Shown: positions 1 through 8,059, numbered from the stretch's first letter. The stretch is DNA of 32,451 bases from DASZCR01 sp035942915 (GCA_035942915.1 DASZCR010000208.1:1-32451); one strand, 5' to 3'. Notes: a model not told the origin generated them from the letters alone. Numbers and translations: made by a program.

Positions 1-27
1 GTCAAGATGCGTCGCACGCATCTTGAC
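1..27. terminator. Perfect 11-bp hairpin at the window edge, possible terminator
   Basis: Bases 1-11 (GTCAAGATGCG) are exactly complementary to bases 17-27 (CGCATCTTGAC), leaving a 5-nt loop. The hairpin lies 24 nt beyond the stop codon of the minus-strand gene ending at 52, so it could end that transcript. There is no clear U-tract on the minus side, and the window starts here, so what lies to the left is unknown. The hairpin is certain by eye; its role as a terminator is inference. Confidence 0.4.
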
Positions 28-51
28 GGCCTCTCTGCTTCTCTTTTGTCT

Positions 52-348
52 CTAAGAAAGTCTGGGAAGTTGGATGACCTGCGCGGGTTCAGAGGGTTGA
101 CCTGCGGCATCGCGGCGTCGTCTGAGGCGTTGTCGCGCGACGGCGATGGCGTGATGCAGTTCGTCCAGTTGCGACGCGTCGAGGCGGATGGTCTTCTGGC
201 CGCACCAGCCAAGCCCTTCCGTCCATGTCGAATACTTGATGGCAACCGCTTCGACGCCTGTCGCCTCTTCGAGAAACACTTCGACTTTCTGCTCCGCATG
301 CGGCTTTTTGAGGACTTGAGTCGCCGCCTGATTTCCTACTTGCGCCAC
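52..348 (-). CDS. Small conserved-looking protein of unknown function
   Basis: I do not recognise the family. The protein is 98 aa, soluble, with no signal peptide or membrane segment. The N-terminal two thirds look like a compact alpha/beta fold (VEVFLEEATGVEAVAIKYST, then WTEGLGWCGQKTIRLD), followed by an Arg-rich helix around residues 68-80. The GTG start at 348 is chosen because GAAGGAG sits 8 nt upstream, a strong ribosome binding site. The gene lies 109 nt downstream of lpxD on the same strand and may be co-transcribed with it or have its own promoter. The overlapping plus-strand frame across the same bases lacks a ribosome site and looks like a shadow. That this is a real gene is likely; its function is unknown. 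Confidence 0.7.
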   Translation of the reverse strand: MAQVGNQAATQVLKKPHAEQKVEVFLEEATGVEAVAIKYSTWTEGLGWCGQKTIRLDASQLDELHHAIAVARQRLRRRRDAAGQPSEPAQVIQLPRLS

Positions 349-405
349 GTAAACAACTCCTTCGAGGGGACTTACTGAAACCGGCTCAACTCGTTAGGAT
401 GGAAC

Positions 406-424
406 GAAATTGAAATCCAATTTC
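406..424. terminator. Short AT-rich hairpin between lpxD and the 98-aa gene
   Basis: GAAATTG (406-412) pairs perfectly with CAATTTC (418-424) around a 5-nt loop, 33 nt past the lpxD stop codon on the minus strand. The stem is short and no U-run follows, so it may only be an attenuator or an mRNA 3'-end structure. Confidence 0.25.
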
Positions 425-457
425 ATCTCGCATTATGCACGCGGGGCGACGCGAGTG

Positions 458-1570
458 TCAAGCGGATTCTTTTTCGGCGGCGGGCGGGGGGGCGGCGGGG
501 GCGTCGGTTTCCGTTGCGTTGGCGGATGAAGGGGACGCGTTTTTCTGTTCCATCTGCGCGAGTCGTGTTTCGAGAAGGCGGAGGGTGCGTTGCATCTCGC
601 CGAGGCGACGGAAGGCGGCGATGGCGCGCAGCCATTCGCGGTTGTCGAAGGCGGGGATGCCTGAGATGACACGCCCGGCCGGGACGTTGTGGCTGGTGGC
701 GCTCTTGGCTGTGAGCACAACGTCGTCGCCGATGGTGAGGTGGCCTGCGACGCCTGCCTGACCGGCGAGGATGACGCGTCGGCCGATGTGCGAACTGCCT
801 GCGAGGCCGACCTGCGCGCACAGCAGAGAGTCTTCGCCGACCGTGCAGGAGTGGCCTATCTGGACGAGGTTGTCAATCTTCGCGCCGCGCGCGATGCGTG
901 TTTCGCCGACCGAGGCGCAGTCGATGGTTGTGCCCGCGCCGATTTCCACATCGTCTTCGATGACGACACGCCCCGTCTGCGGAATCTTCAGCCAGCGCCC
1001 CTCCTCGTCCTTCGCGTAGCCGAAACCGTCGGAGCCGACGACCGCGTTGTTGTGGATGCGGACTCGCGCGCCGACGCGCGTGCCTTCGCGGAGTGCGACG
1101 CCGGAGTGAATCGTGGACTCTTCGCCGATGGTCACGTCGTCATAAATCGTCACGTTCGGATAGAGGCGCACGCGGTCGCCGATGACGGCGTTGCGGCCGA
1201 CGACCACACACGCGCCGATGTGTACGCCTGCGCCGACGTGCGCCGTCGGGTCAATCACGGCTGAAGGGTGGACGTAAGACTCAAACTCCGGTTCCGGGTG
1301 AAACAGACGCAGCGCGCGCGTGTAGGCCAGATAGGGGTCGCGCGCGCGCAGGACGGCGATGTCTGTGCGTCCGACCTCGACCTTCTCTGCGACGTAGACG
1401 GCTGAGGCGCGCGTCGTCTGCAAGCGCGGCGTGTAACGCGGATTGGCGAGGAAGGTGACGTGGCCTGCTTCGGCCTCGTCGAGTCCGGCCGCACCGGCAA
1501 TCTCCAAGTCAGTCTCCGCGCCCTCTTCGACGCTCGCGCCCGTCAGGCGCGCCAGTTCAACGAGTCTCAT
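458..1570 (-). CDS. lpxD: UDP-3-O-(3-hydroxyacyl)glucosamine N-acyltransferase LpxD
   Basis: LpxD catalyses the third step of lipid A synthesis, moving a 3-hydroxyacyl chain from acyl-ACP to the 2-amino group of UDP-3-O-acylglucosamine. The 370-aa protein has the N-terminal uridine-binding domain (residues 1-95, with FLANPRY at 40-46). A left-handed beta-helix of hexapeptide repeats covers about 98-305. The catalytic His is H240 in the IGHSC motif, and the usual NNAVVGSDGFGY segment is at 174-185. The last 25 or so residues form a low-complexity Ala/Pro tail beyond the normal family end. The ATG at 1570 fits the family N-terminus; the longer frame starting at 1642 adds 24 unrelated residues. 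No other lpx or fab genes are nearby, so the usual bamA-lpxD-fabZ-lpxA cluster is broken up here. Its presence implies an LPS-bearing outer membrane. Confidence 0.95.
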   Translation of the reverse strand: MRLVELARLTGASVEEGAETDLEIAGAAGLDEAEAGHVTFLANPRYTPRLQTTRASAVYVAEKVEVGRTDIAVLRARDPYLAYTRALRLFHPEPEFESYVHPSAVIDPTAHVGAGVHIGACVVVGRNAVIGDRVRLYPNVTIYDDVTIGEESTIHSGVALREGTRVGARVRIHNNAVVGSDGFGYAKDEEGRWLKIPQTGRVVIEDDVEIGAGTTIDCASVGETRIARGAKIDNLVQIGHSCTVGEDSLLCAQVGLAGSSHIGRRVILAGQAGVAGHLTIGDDVVLTAKSATSHNVPAGRVISGIPAFDNREWLRAIAAFRRLGEMQRTLRLLETRLAQMEQKNASPSSANATETDAPAAPPPAAEKESA

Positions 1571-1789
1571 GCGCGAAAGTTTATCGCAAGCCGGACTGTT
1601 TAATCCAAGATGCGAACTCGCTTCGCCGTTCCCACCCGTCACAGCGCACGCGAAATAACGTGCTATCCGTTCCGGGTTTTAGACTATCATGCACGCACGT
1701 CGAGACGCCGCACCGACCCGCGTCCGTCACAGAGCCTCATAGACTATCGGCGACCGACAGCCCGCCGGAAAGCGAGTCAACTGACAAGG

Positions 1790-2884
1790 ATGCCCCGTCG
1801 AAAACAACCCAAAATCCCGCCCGGCCTCAAACTCCGCCACACCCTCAGAGGCCATACTGACAACATCAATCGCCTCGCATGGTCGCCCGACGGACGCACT
1901 CTGGCATCGGCGTCAAACGATGGAACGGTGCGGCTTTGGGACGCGATGCAGGCGAAGTTGCGTCGAGTGCTCGCTGCGCATTCGGCTATAGTAAGAAGTG
2001 TAGCTTGGTCACCGGATGGTAGCAGGCTGGCCTCGGCTTCTGATGATGGGACAGTGCGATTATGGGATGCCCAAACAGGAGAACTGCTTCAAACGTTGGC
2101 GGAACATTCTAATAGTGTTAGTAGCGTTGCGTGGTCGCCGGACGGACTAGCAATCGCATCGTCATCCAATGACGATACGATTCGCCTATGGGATGCTGAG
2201 ACCGGAAAAACTGTCCGCGTGCTTAAAAAAGATGCACTCTTTTACTCTGAGGTTTTATGGTTGCCTGATAGCAAGTTGTTGGTCTCATCATCTTTCAGCG
2301 GGAACATAAGATTATGGAATGTACATACTGGCAGGTTACAGCGCACACTTCGAGTGAAAGAAGGTTTTGTTGGTTGCATTGAGTGTTCGCACAATGGACA
2401 GGTGCTTGCTTCAGGAGCACGTAATGCGGTGCAAATTTGGAATATGACGACAGGTAAACAGATACATGAGCTTGAAGGGCATACGAATGAAATACAAGGC
2501 TTATCTTTTTCATTTGACGACCGCCTATTGGCCTCTAAATCTTATGATGACACAGTTAGAATCTGGCGCACTGACATTTGGGAAACTGTCGCGATGTTCT
2601 ATGAACCCGCCGCAGATTTCGATTGGCGTCTGGGAATCGCCTTTCATCCGAAAGAGCCTGTGCTGGCGACGCTTGGCGAGGGCAATAATGTTATCCGCAT
2701 TTGGGAGTTGGATTATGAGGTTTTGTTAGGTGAGGGGGCTGGGGTTGAGGAGTCGGTTCATTACACGACGGCGAAGGTGGCGTTGGTGGGTGATAGCGGG
2801 TGGGGAAGACGGGGCTTGGTTGGCGTATCGCGCACAGGGAGTTTAAGGAGCATCCTTCGACGCACGGGCAGCAGTTCTGGGTGA
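1790..2884 (+). CDS. WD40 propeller half of a frameshifted WD40-Roc-COR-TIR/SEFIR protein
   Basis: Translation from ATG 1790 gives a seven-bladed beta-propeller. Seven WD40 units end in RLWD/RLWN/QIWN/RIWR/RIWE motifs and occupy roughly residues 15-320, the size of a closed propeller that binds protein ligands. A short link then runs into the start of a GTPase P-loop (ALVGDSG). The frame then breaks: reading on gives about 28 nonsense residues to a stop at 2884. A single extra G at 2798-2800 would restore the P-loop and join this frame to the one at 2800-4866, giving one protein of about 1025 aa. The ATG at 1790 has AAGGA overlapping it rather than spaced before it, so the start is uncertain; no better start precedes the first WD unit. 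Bases from about 1970 to 2760 are clearly more AT-rich than the neighbours. In the joined protein the propeller is the likely sensor. Confidence 0.8.
   Translation: MPRRKQPKIPPGLKLRHTLRGHTDNINRLAWSPDGRTLASASNDGTVRLWDAMQAKLRRVLAAHSAIVRSVAWSPDGSRLASASDDGTVRLWDAQTGELLQTLAEHSNSVSSVAWSPDGLAIASSSNDDTIRLWDAETGKTVRVLKKDALFYSEVLWLPDSKLLVSSSFSGNIRLWNVHTGRLQRTLRVKEGFVGCIECSHNGQVLASGARNAVQIWNMTTGKQIHELEGHTNEIQGLSFSFDDRLLASKSYDDTVRIWRTDIWETVAMFYEPAADFDWRLGIAFHPKEPVLATLGEGNNVIRIWELDYEVLLGEGAGVEESVHYTTAKVALVGDSGWGRRGLVGVSRTGSLRSILRRTGSSSG
2791..2812 (+). other. Frameshift site inside the GTPase P-loop
   Basis: In the WD40 frame the bases read GDSGWGRR. Shifting by one base at the GGG ending at 2800 gives GDSGVGKTGL, a perfect GxxxxGK[ST] Walker A motif continuing into a Roc domain. 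One missing G in a G-run explains this exactly. The codons around it do not form a standard X XXY YYZ slippery heptamer, so programmed -1 frameshifting is not favoured. A sequencing or assembly slip in a G-rich run, or a recent inactivating mutation, are the two simple explanations. Confidence 0.85.
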
Positions 2885-4866
2885 TAGATGAACTGGGGGC
2901 GACGCGTGCGGATGGGACGCAGTGTGAGGCTGTGTTGTGGGATTTTGCGGGGCAGCCGGATTATCGTCTGATTCATGCGCTCTTTCTCGACGACGTTGAC
3001 CTCGCGCTCGTGATGTTCGACCCCGGCAATCGCGTCGAGCCTCTCAAGGGGGTCGAGTATTGGCTCAAGCAACTGTCGCGGCCGAGAGCGCAGGCGTGTC
3101 GCACCATCCTAGTTGGCGCGCGCATCGACCGTGGCTCGCCGACCTTGACCGGCGACGAGTTGGAGGAATTTTGTCGGCAGAACAACATCGACGGAAGATA
3201 CATCGGCACGAGCGCGCGTACGGGTGAGGGCGTCGCAGAGTTGTTGAAGCGCGTGAAGGAGTTGGTCGCGTGGGAGGACAAGACGGCGACGGTCACGACC
3301 GCGACCTTCAAGCGTATCAAAGAGTACGTGCTGGCTCTCAAAGAGAACGCGCGGCGGAGAGAGATTCTGGTCAGCCCCGTCGAACTGCGCAAGCGTTTGC
3401 AGAAGACGGATAAGAAGTGGCAGTTCAGCGATGCAGAGATGATGACGGCCGTCAGCCATCTGGCGAATCACGGTTACACGATGGTGCTGCGCCAGTCATC
3501 CGGCGAAGAGAGCGTGTTGCTGACGCCGGACGTGCTTGCCAACCTCGCCTCCTCGTTCGTCCTCGAAGCCAGACGCGACCCGAAAGGTCTCGGCGTGCTC
3601 AACGAGGAACGTGTGCTGCAAGGCGGGTACAAGTTTCCCGAACTGTCAAAGCTCAAAGAGCCGGAAAAGGACATCCTGCTCGACGCCGCGACCGTGCTCT
3701 TTCTGGAACACGCCATGTGCTTCCGCGAGACGCTCGGCACGCAGACCTTTCTCGTCTTTCCCGCACTGATAAATCAGAAGCGGCCGCACCTCGACAACCA
3801 GCGAACCGTCGATGATGTCTCCTATAAAGTGTCCGGCGCGGTCGAGAACGTCTACGCCGCGCTCGTCGTCCTGCTCGGTTACACCAACACTTTCACGCGC
3901 ACCAATCAATGGCAGAATCAGGCGCAGTACGAGACCAGCGAAGGAGAGTTGTGCGGCTTCCGACAGGTCGAGGAGCGCGAAGGCGAATCGGAGTTCGTGC
4001 TCTATTTCGGCGAGGGGGCGACGCGCTCGCGGCTGCTCTTTCAGGGTCTCTTCGAGCAATTCCTGAGAGGGCGCGACGTGTCTATCATCAGGTATCCGTG
4101 CGTCCTCTGTCCGAAGTGCGGCTACCGGCAGCGGCGCGAGTTGGTCGTCAGCCGCATCGACGAAGGCAAAGGGTTTCTCTACTGCGGCGAGTGCGGCAAA
4201 AAAATCATGCTGCCGAAAGCGGGTGAGCCGCTCGCGTTGACGCACGGCGAACGCGAGAGTCTCGACGCGCAGCAAGGCGTCGCACGGCGCAGAAAAAATT
4301 ACGAGACCGCGCTGACGCACGTCAAAGCACTGATGCGCGACCGGGGTGTGGAGACGAAAGCGCCCGTCTGCTTCATCAGCTACGCCTGCGGCAAGGGAGC
4401 GCATGAGCGTTGGGTCGAGACGCTGGCGAAAGACCTGCGCAACGCGGGCGTGGAGGTGGTCTTCGACCGCTGGCACAGTCCTCCGGGAAGCAGCATCGCG
4501 AAATTTATCGAGAGAATCGTGCCGAGCGATTTCGTGGCAGTGGTCGGGACGCCGGGGTTGAGACAGAAGTATGAGACGGAGACGGCCGACCCGGTGGTTG
4601 ATGCCGAACTCAGACTCATCAACACCAAACTGCGGAAGCGGACGAAAGAGCGAGAGAGGGTGCTGCCGCTCCTGCTCGACGGAACGATTGAAGACTCCTT
4701 CCCGCCGCTCTTTGAAGATTCGGTCTGCATCGACTTCCGCAGGGAAGAGAGCTACTTCGTCAACCTCTTTGACCTCGTGCTCAGACTCCATCACATACGC
4801 TTCGACGACAACGCCGTCATCGACCTCAGAGAGTCGATGCGCAGGGAAGCGGGAAAGATGAAGTAG
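2800..4866 (+). CDS. Roc GTPase-COR-like-zinc ribbon-TIR/SEFIR half of the frameshifted protein
   Basis: Numbered from codon 2800, a Roc/Ras-like GTPase fills residues 1-155: the rest of the P-loop (GKTGL), switch II DFAGQ at 48-52, a G4-like GARID at 106-110, and G5 TSARTGEG at 137-144. Residues 185-430 resemble a COR region, including a winged-helix-like stretch and VLLTPDVLANL at 239-249. A zinc ribbon follows with CPKC (437-440) and CGEC (462-465). The C-terminal 523-665 segment is a TIR/SEFIR fold: CFISYACGKG, then WVETLAKDLRNAGVEVVFD, then SDFVAVVGTPGL. The order sensor-GTPase-TIR matches Roco/NLR-like signalling proteins, so a ligand-triggered immunity or cell-death role is inferred. 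The GTG at 2800 is a frame entry, not a likely natural start, because it would omit half the P-loop. Codon use is host-like from about 2960 onward. Confidence 0.85.
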   Translation: MGKTGLGWRIAHREFKEHPSTHGQQFWVIDELGATRADGTQCEAVLWDFAGQPDYRLIHALFLDDVDLALVMFDPGNRVEPLKGVEYWLKQLSRPRAQACRTILVGARIDRGSPTLTGDELEEFCRQNNIDGRYIGTSARTGEGVAELLKRVKELVAWEDKTATVTTATFKRIKEYVLALKENARRREILVSPVELRKRLQKTDKKWQFSDAEMMTAVSHLANHGYTMVLRQSSGEESVLLTPDVLANLASSFVLEARRDPKGLGVLNEERVLQGGYKFPELSKLKEPEKDILLDAATVLFLEHAMCFRETLGTQTFLVFPALINQKRPHLDNQRTVDDVSYKVSGAVENVYAALVVLLGYTNTFTRTNQWQNQAQYETSEGELCGFRQVEEREGESEFVLYFGEGATRSRLLFQGLFEQFLRGRDVSIIRYPCVLCPKCGYRQRRELVVSRIDEGKGFLYCGECGKKIMLPKAGEPLALTHGERESLDAQQGVARRRKNYETALTHVKALMRDRGVETKAPVCFISYACGKGAHERWVETLAKDLRNAGVEVVFDRWHSPPGSSIAKFIERIVPSDFVAVVGTPGLRQKYETETADPVVDAELRLINTKLRKRTKERERVLPLLLDGTIEDSFPPLFEDSVCIDFRREESYFVNLFDLVLRLHHIRFDDNAVIDLRESMRREAGKMK

Positions 4867-4908
4867 ACAGAAACCGAGCGCACGTCTCGCACGCATCTCT
4901 GTCGCTTC

Positions 4909-7464
4909 TTACATCAGGTTGACGGGGTCGATTTCGACGTTGATGGATTGGAGGTCGCAGCCCGGCACGGCGGCGGCCGCCGCCAGCGCCATTTCGATGA
5001 TGGCGCGCAGGCGCGGACGGTTGCGCGACTTGAGCAGCAGTTGGAAGCGATGCTCGCCGCGCAGGCGTGCGAGCGGGGCGGGCGCGGGGCCGAGGATGCG
5101 TGCGGCGCGGTCTGTGTTGGCTTCGTCGAGCGCGCGCCGCAGTTCGGCCGCCGTCGTCTGCACGCGCGTCAGGTCTTCGCCGTGTATGAGCAGCGAAGCG
5201 AGCGCGACAAAGGGCGGGTAGCTCAAGTTCCTGCGATACTGAATCTCCTCTTCAAAGAAGCTTTCGTAGTCCTGCGCGCAGGCGTGGCGCAGCGCGTAGT
5301 GGTGCGGGTGGAAGGTCTGTATGAGAACGCGTCCGGGCAGGTCTCCGCGTCCGGCGCGGCCTGCCACCTGTGTAATGAGTTGGAAGGCACGCTCGGCGGC
5401 GCGAAAGTCGGGCAGAGCAAGCCCCGCATCGACCGAGACGACGCCGACCAGCGTGACGTTCGGGAAGTCGTGCCCTTTGGCAATCATCTGCGTGCCGACG
5501 AGCATGTCGAGTTCGCGCGCACCGAAGCGGAGGATGGCCTGTTCGTAGGTGCTGCGGCGCGCCGTCGTGTCGCGGTCGAGACGCGCGATACGCAGCGACG
5601 GAAAGCGTTTCTGCAACATCTCTTCAATCTGCTCCGTGCCCTCGCCGATGAAGTAGATGTACTGCCCCTGACAGGCTGGACACTGTTGCGGGACGCGCCC
5701 TCTCAGGTTGCAGTAGTGGCAGACGAGACTGTGCTCGCTGCGATGAAAGGTGAGCGTCACGTCGCAGTTCGGGCACTGCACGCGCTCGCCGCAGGAGCGG
5801 CAGAGGACGAAGCTCGAATAGCCGCGTCGATTGAGGAGGATGATTGACTGCTCGCCGCGCGCGTGCGTCTCTTCGATGGCCGTGAGCAGCTCTTCTGATA
5901 AGACCTGCTGCTTGCCCGCGCGCTGAAAGACCTCGCGCATGTCGATGATTTCGGCGCGCGCCATCGCGCGGTTGGCGATGCGGCTCGACAGACGCAGGTA
6001 GCGATACTTCGAGCGGCGCGCGTTGTGAAAGGATTCGAGCGAGGGCGTCGCCGAGCCGAGCAAGACGACGGCGCGCTCCTTCAAAGCGCGCACGACGGCC
6101 ACATCGCGGCCGTTGTAGAAGGGCGACTCCTGTTGACGATAAGAGGCTTCGTGCTCTTCATCGACAACGATGATGCCGAGATTCGAGACGGGCGCGAAGA
6201 CGGCCGAGCGCGTGCCGATGACGACGCGCGCCTCGCCGCGTTTCAGGCGCGTCCACTCGTCGAAACGCTCGCCCGTCGTCAGTGAAGAATGAAAGATGGC
6301 AACGGCGTCGCCGAAGTGTGCGCGCAGGCGACGCGAGAAGACCGGCGTGAGCGCGATTTCGGGGACGAGCATCATGGCCGAGCGACCGCGCGCGAGTGCG
6401 GCGCGCATGGCGCGGATGTAGATTTCGGTCTTGCCGCTGCCCGTCACGCCGTGCAGGAGAAAGGCCGCGTAATCGTCGCGCCGTTCGGCCTCGACAATCT
6501 CCGAGAGCGCCGCCTCTTGCTCGTCCGTCAACTTCAACTCGTCCGTCTCAGGCAGGCGCGCATCGGCCAGCGGGTCACGACGGACTTCGCGGACGAAGAC
6601 TTCGACGACGTGCCTTCGTTCAAGCGTCTGAATCACGGAGACGCTCGTGGCGGCCGCGTCCAGAAGTTCCGCGAAGAACATCTCGCCGCCTGCTGCGATG
6701 AGCGTTTCGATGACCCGCTGTTGCGCGGCGGAGAGCGCGCGTGTGAACGTCGAAGCGCGCTCTCCGGGCGGCAGCAGGCGCACGGCCTTGCGCCGTTTGG
6801 CCTTCGCCAGCGCGCCGCGCGTGCGATGCGTGAGCGCGACCCACCCGGCGCGTTCGAGTTCGCGCACGGCCTTCGAGGCGCGCGCCTGTCCGAACTGTTT
6901 GGCGAGCGCGCGCAGCGTCGTCGAACCCTCTGCGGCGACGTGTCGGAGCGTCTCGGCCTTCGTCGTCGCGGCGCGGCGCGGCGGCAGACGCGCCAGTTCG
7001 TCCCGCCCTTCCGAAGTGATGCTGATGACCTGTTCGATGGTCGCATTCAGACCGGCGGGCAGCGCCGCCTTCAGCACCTCGCCCCAAGGCGCGGCATAGT
7101 AGTCGCTAATCCAACGCGTAATCTCAAGCACTTCGGGCGTCAGCAGAGGCTCTGCATCGAGCAGCTCTTCGGCGTCTTTGATTTCCGCATCGGAGAGACC
7201 GGCGGCGGGGTCGAGCGCGGGATGGAGGGCGACGACGTAGCCCGTCGTGAGCTTGCGGCCGAAGGGGACGAGCAGGCGCGCGCCGACTTGCGCATCCTGA
7301 CGCAGGGCGAGCGGCAGACGATAGGTAAAGGTTTGCGACAGACGGACGGGGAAGGCGACCTCCGCGTAGAGCGGCGCGGCGGCGTCGTCTGTCTGTGGCG
7401 TCGGAAGAAGGCTCATTCGATTGTCTGACTTCACAGAGGAACGCGCGGAGGCTTCATCTCTCAT
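4909..7464 (-). CDS. priA: Primosomal protein N', replication-restart helicase PriA
   Basis: PriA recognises stalled forks and D-loops and reloads the replicative helicase. At 851 aa it is somewhat longer than the common 730-830. Seen in order: an N-terminal 3'-DNA-binding domain (about 30-135), a winged-helix region with an Ala/Arg-rich linker (about 160-290), a helicase core with Walker A GVTGSGKT at 339-346 and DEEH at 435-438, eight zinc-binding cysteines (C555, C558, C564, C567, C582, C585, C595, C598), and the C-terminal helicase lobe with VAGRAGRGD. The ATG at 7464 overlaps the stop of the upstream UDG-like gene in an ATGA junction, so translational coupling is likely. The alternative Met at residue 17 (7416) is where family similarity begins. 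Neither start has a clear ribosome site. Confidence 0.96.
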   Translation of the reverse strand: MRDEASARSSVKSDNRMSLLPTPQTDDAAAPLYAEVAFPVRLSQTFTYRLPLALRQDAQVGARLLVPFGRKLTTGYVVALHPALDPAAGLSDAEIKDAEELLDAEPLLTPEVLEITRWISDYYAAPWGEVLKAALPAGLNATIEQVISITSEGRDELARLPPRRAATTKAETLRHVAAEGSTTLRALAKQFGQARASKAVRELERAGWVALTHRTRGALAKAKRRKAVRLLPPGERASTFTRALSAAQQRVIETLIAAGGEMFFAELLDAAATSVSVIQTLERRHVVEVFVREVRRDPLADARLPETDELKLTDEQEAALSEIVEAERRDDYAAFLLHGVTGSGKTEIYIRAMRAALARGRSAMMLVPEIALTPVFSRRLRAHFGDAVAIFHSSLTTGERFDEWTRLKRGEARVVIGTRSAVFAPVSNLGIIVVDEEHEASYRQQESPFYNGRDVAVVRALKERAVVLLGSATPSLESFHNARRSKYRYLRLSSRIANRAMARAEIIDMREVFQRAGKQQVLSEELLTAIEETHARGEQSIILLNRRGYSSFVLCRSCGERVQCPNCDVTLTFHRSEHSLVCHYCNLRGRVPQQCPACQGQYIYFIGEGTEQIEEMLQKRFPSLRIARLDRDTTARRSTYEQAILRFGARELDMLVGTQMIAKGHDFPNVTLVGVVSVDAGLALPDFRAAERAFQLITQVAGRAGRGDLPGRVLIQTFHPHHYALRHACAQDYESFFEEEIQYRRNLSYPPFVALASLLIHGEDLTRVQTTAAELRRALDEANTDRAARILGPAPAPLARLRGEHRFQLLLKSRNRPRLRAIIEMALAAAAAVPGCDLQSINVEIDPVNLM

Positions 7465-8051
7465 GCGGAGGCGAGCAGGGCGCGGACTTTTTTCATGTCC
7501 TCCCAGACCTCGCGTTTCTTGGTCGGGTCGCGCAGCAGGTAAGCGGGATTGAAGGTCGGCATCAGTTTCATGCCGCGATAGTCTTGAAACTCGCCGCGCA
7601 GTTGCGAGATGGGCTTTTTCGTGCCGAGCAGGGCGCGCGTCGGCGTGTTGCCGAAGGAGATAACGACGCGCGGGCGCACCACGAGCAGTTCGCGGTGCAG
7701 GTACGGCGTAAAGAAGGCGAGCACGTCGGGCGTCATCTCGTCGCCGCTGGAAATCATCTTGACGGTGTTCGTCAGGTAACAGTCTTCGCGTCGGAGGTTG
7801 ATGGCCGAGAGGATGCGTTCGAGCATCTGCCCGGCAGGCCCCATGAAGGGCTTACCCGAAGGGATGTCGGGCGCGCCCGGCGACTCGCCAACCACAGCGA
7901 CAGCAGCGCCCGGCGGCCCGTCGCCGAAGATGAAGATGCGGTCTTTGAACTGCGGCATCACCTTCGCGCGCCGCAGCAAATCGGCATTAACCTCGTCGAG
8001 CGTCTCTTGCGACTCGGCCGGCTCTGAATCGGCAAAGAGCGAATCTTGCAT
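7461..8051 (-). CDS. Degenerate family-4-type uracil-DNA glycosylase paralogue without Fe-S ligands
   Basis: This 196-aa protein is a clear paralogue of the UDG just upstream. It shares the motif I region (GESPGAPDIPSGKPFMGPAG at 55-74), LRGEFQDY and PAYLLRDP. It differs at key points. The four cysteines that bind the 4Fe-4S cluster in family 4 are all absent, leaving a single unrelated Cys (C91). The motif with the catalytic-site His (HPAY) reads NPAY, with N168 in place of His. It may be a glycosylase with altered activity or a binding-only protein. ATG 8051 is preferred over the longer frame from 8114, whose extra residues come only from translating a repeat element. The gene couples to priA by an ATGA overlap. 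Confidence 0.88.
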   Translation of the reverse strand: MQDSLFADSEPAESQETLDEVNADLLRRAKVMPQFKDRIFIFGDGPPGAAVAVVGESPGAPDIPSGKPFMGPAGQMLERILSAINLRREDCYLTNTVKMISSGDEMTPDVLAFFTPYLHRELLVVRPRVVISFGNTPTRALLGTKKPISQLRGEFQDYRGMKLMPTFNPAYLLRDPTKKREVWEDMKKVRALLASA

Positions 8052-8059
8052 GGCTTTAA

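Noticed and set aside
2791..2812. Programmed -1 ribosomal frameshift joining the WD40 and GTPase frames
   Set aside because: Codons AGC GGG TGG GGA do not allow good re-pairing in the -1 frame and no slippery heptamer is present; an indel is simpler.
3646..4896. 416-aa open frame on the minus strand
   Set aside because: It is antisense to the TIR-GTPase coding sequence, with no family motif or ribosome site; long shadows are common in GC-rich DNA.
12..4898. Shared 12-mer TCGCACGCATCT at 12-23 and 4887-4898 as possible direct repeats flanking an inserted island with the WD40-TIR gene
   Set aside because: The 12-mer is made of CGCACGC-type sequence common in this genome, and the interval also holds lpxD, an essential core gene; there is no integrase or tRNA.
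6289..7428. 379-aa open frame on the plus strand
   Set aside because: Antisense to priA, Arg-rich noise composition, no recognisable domain.
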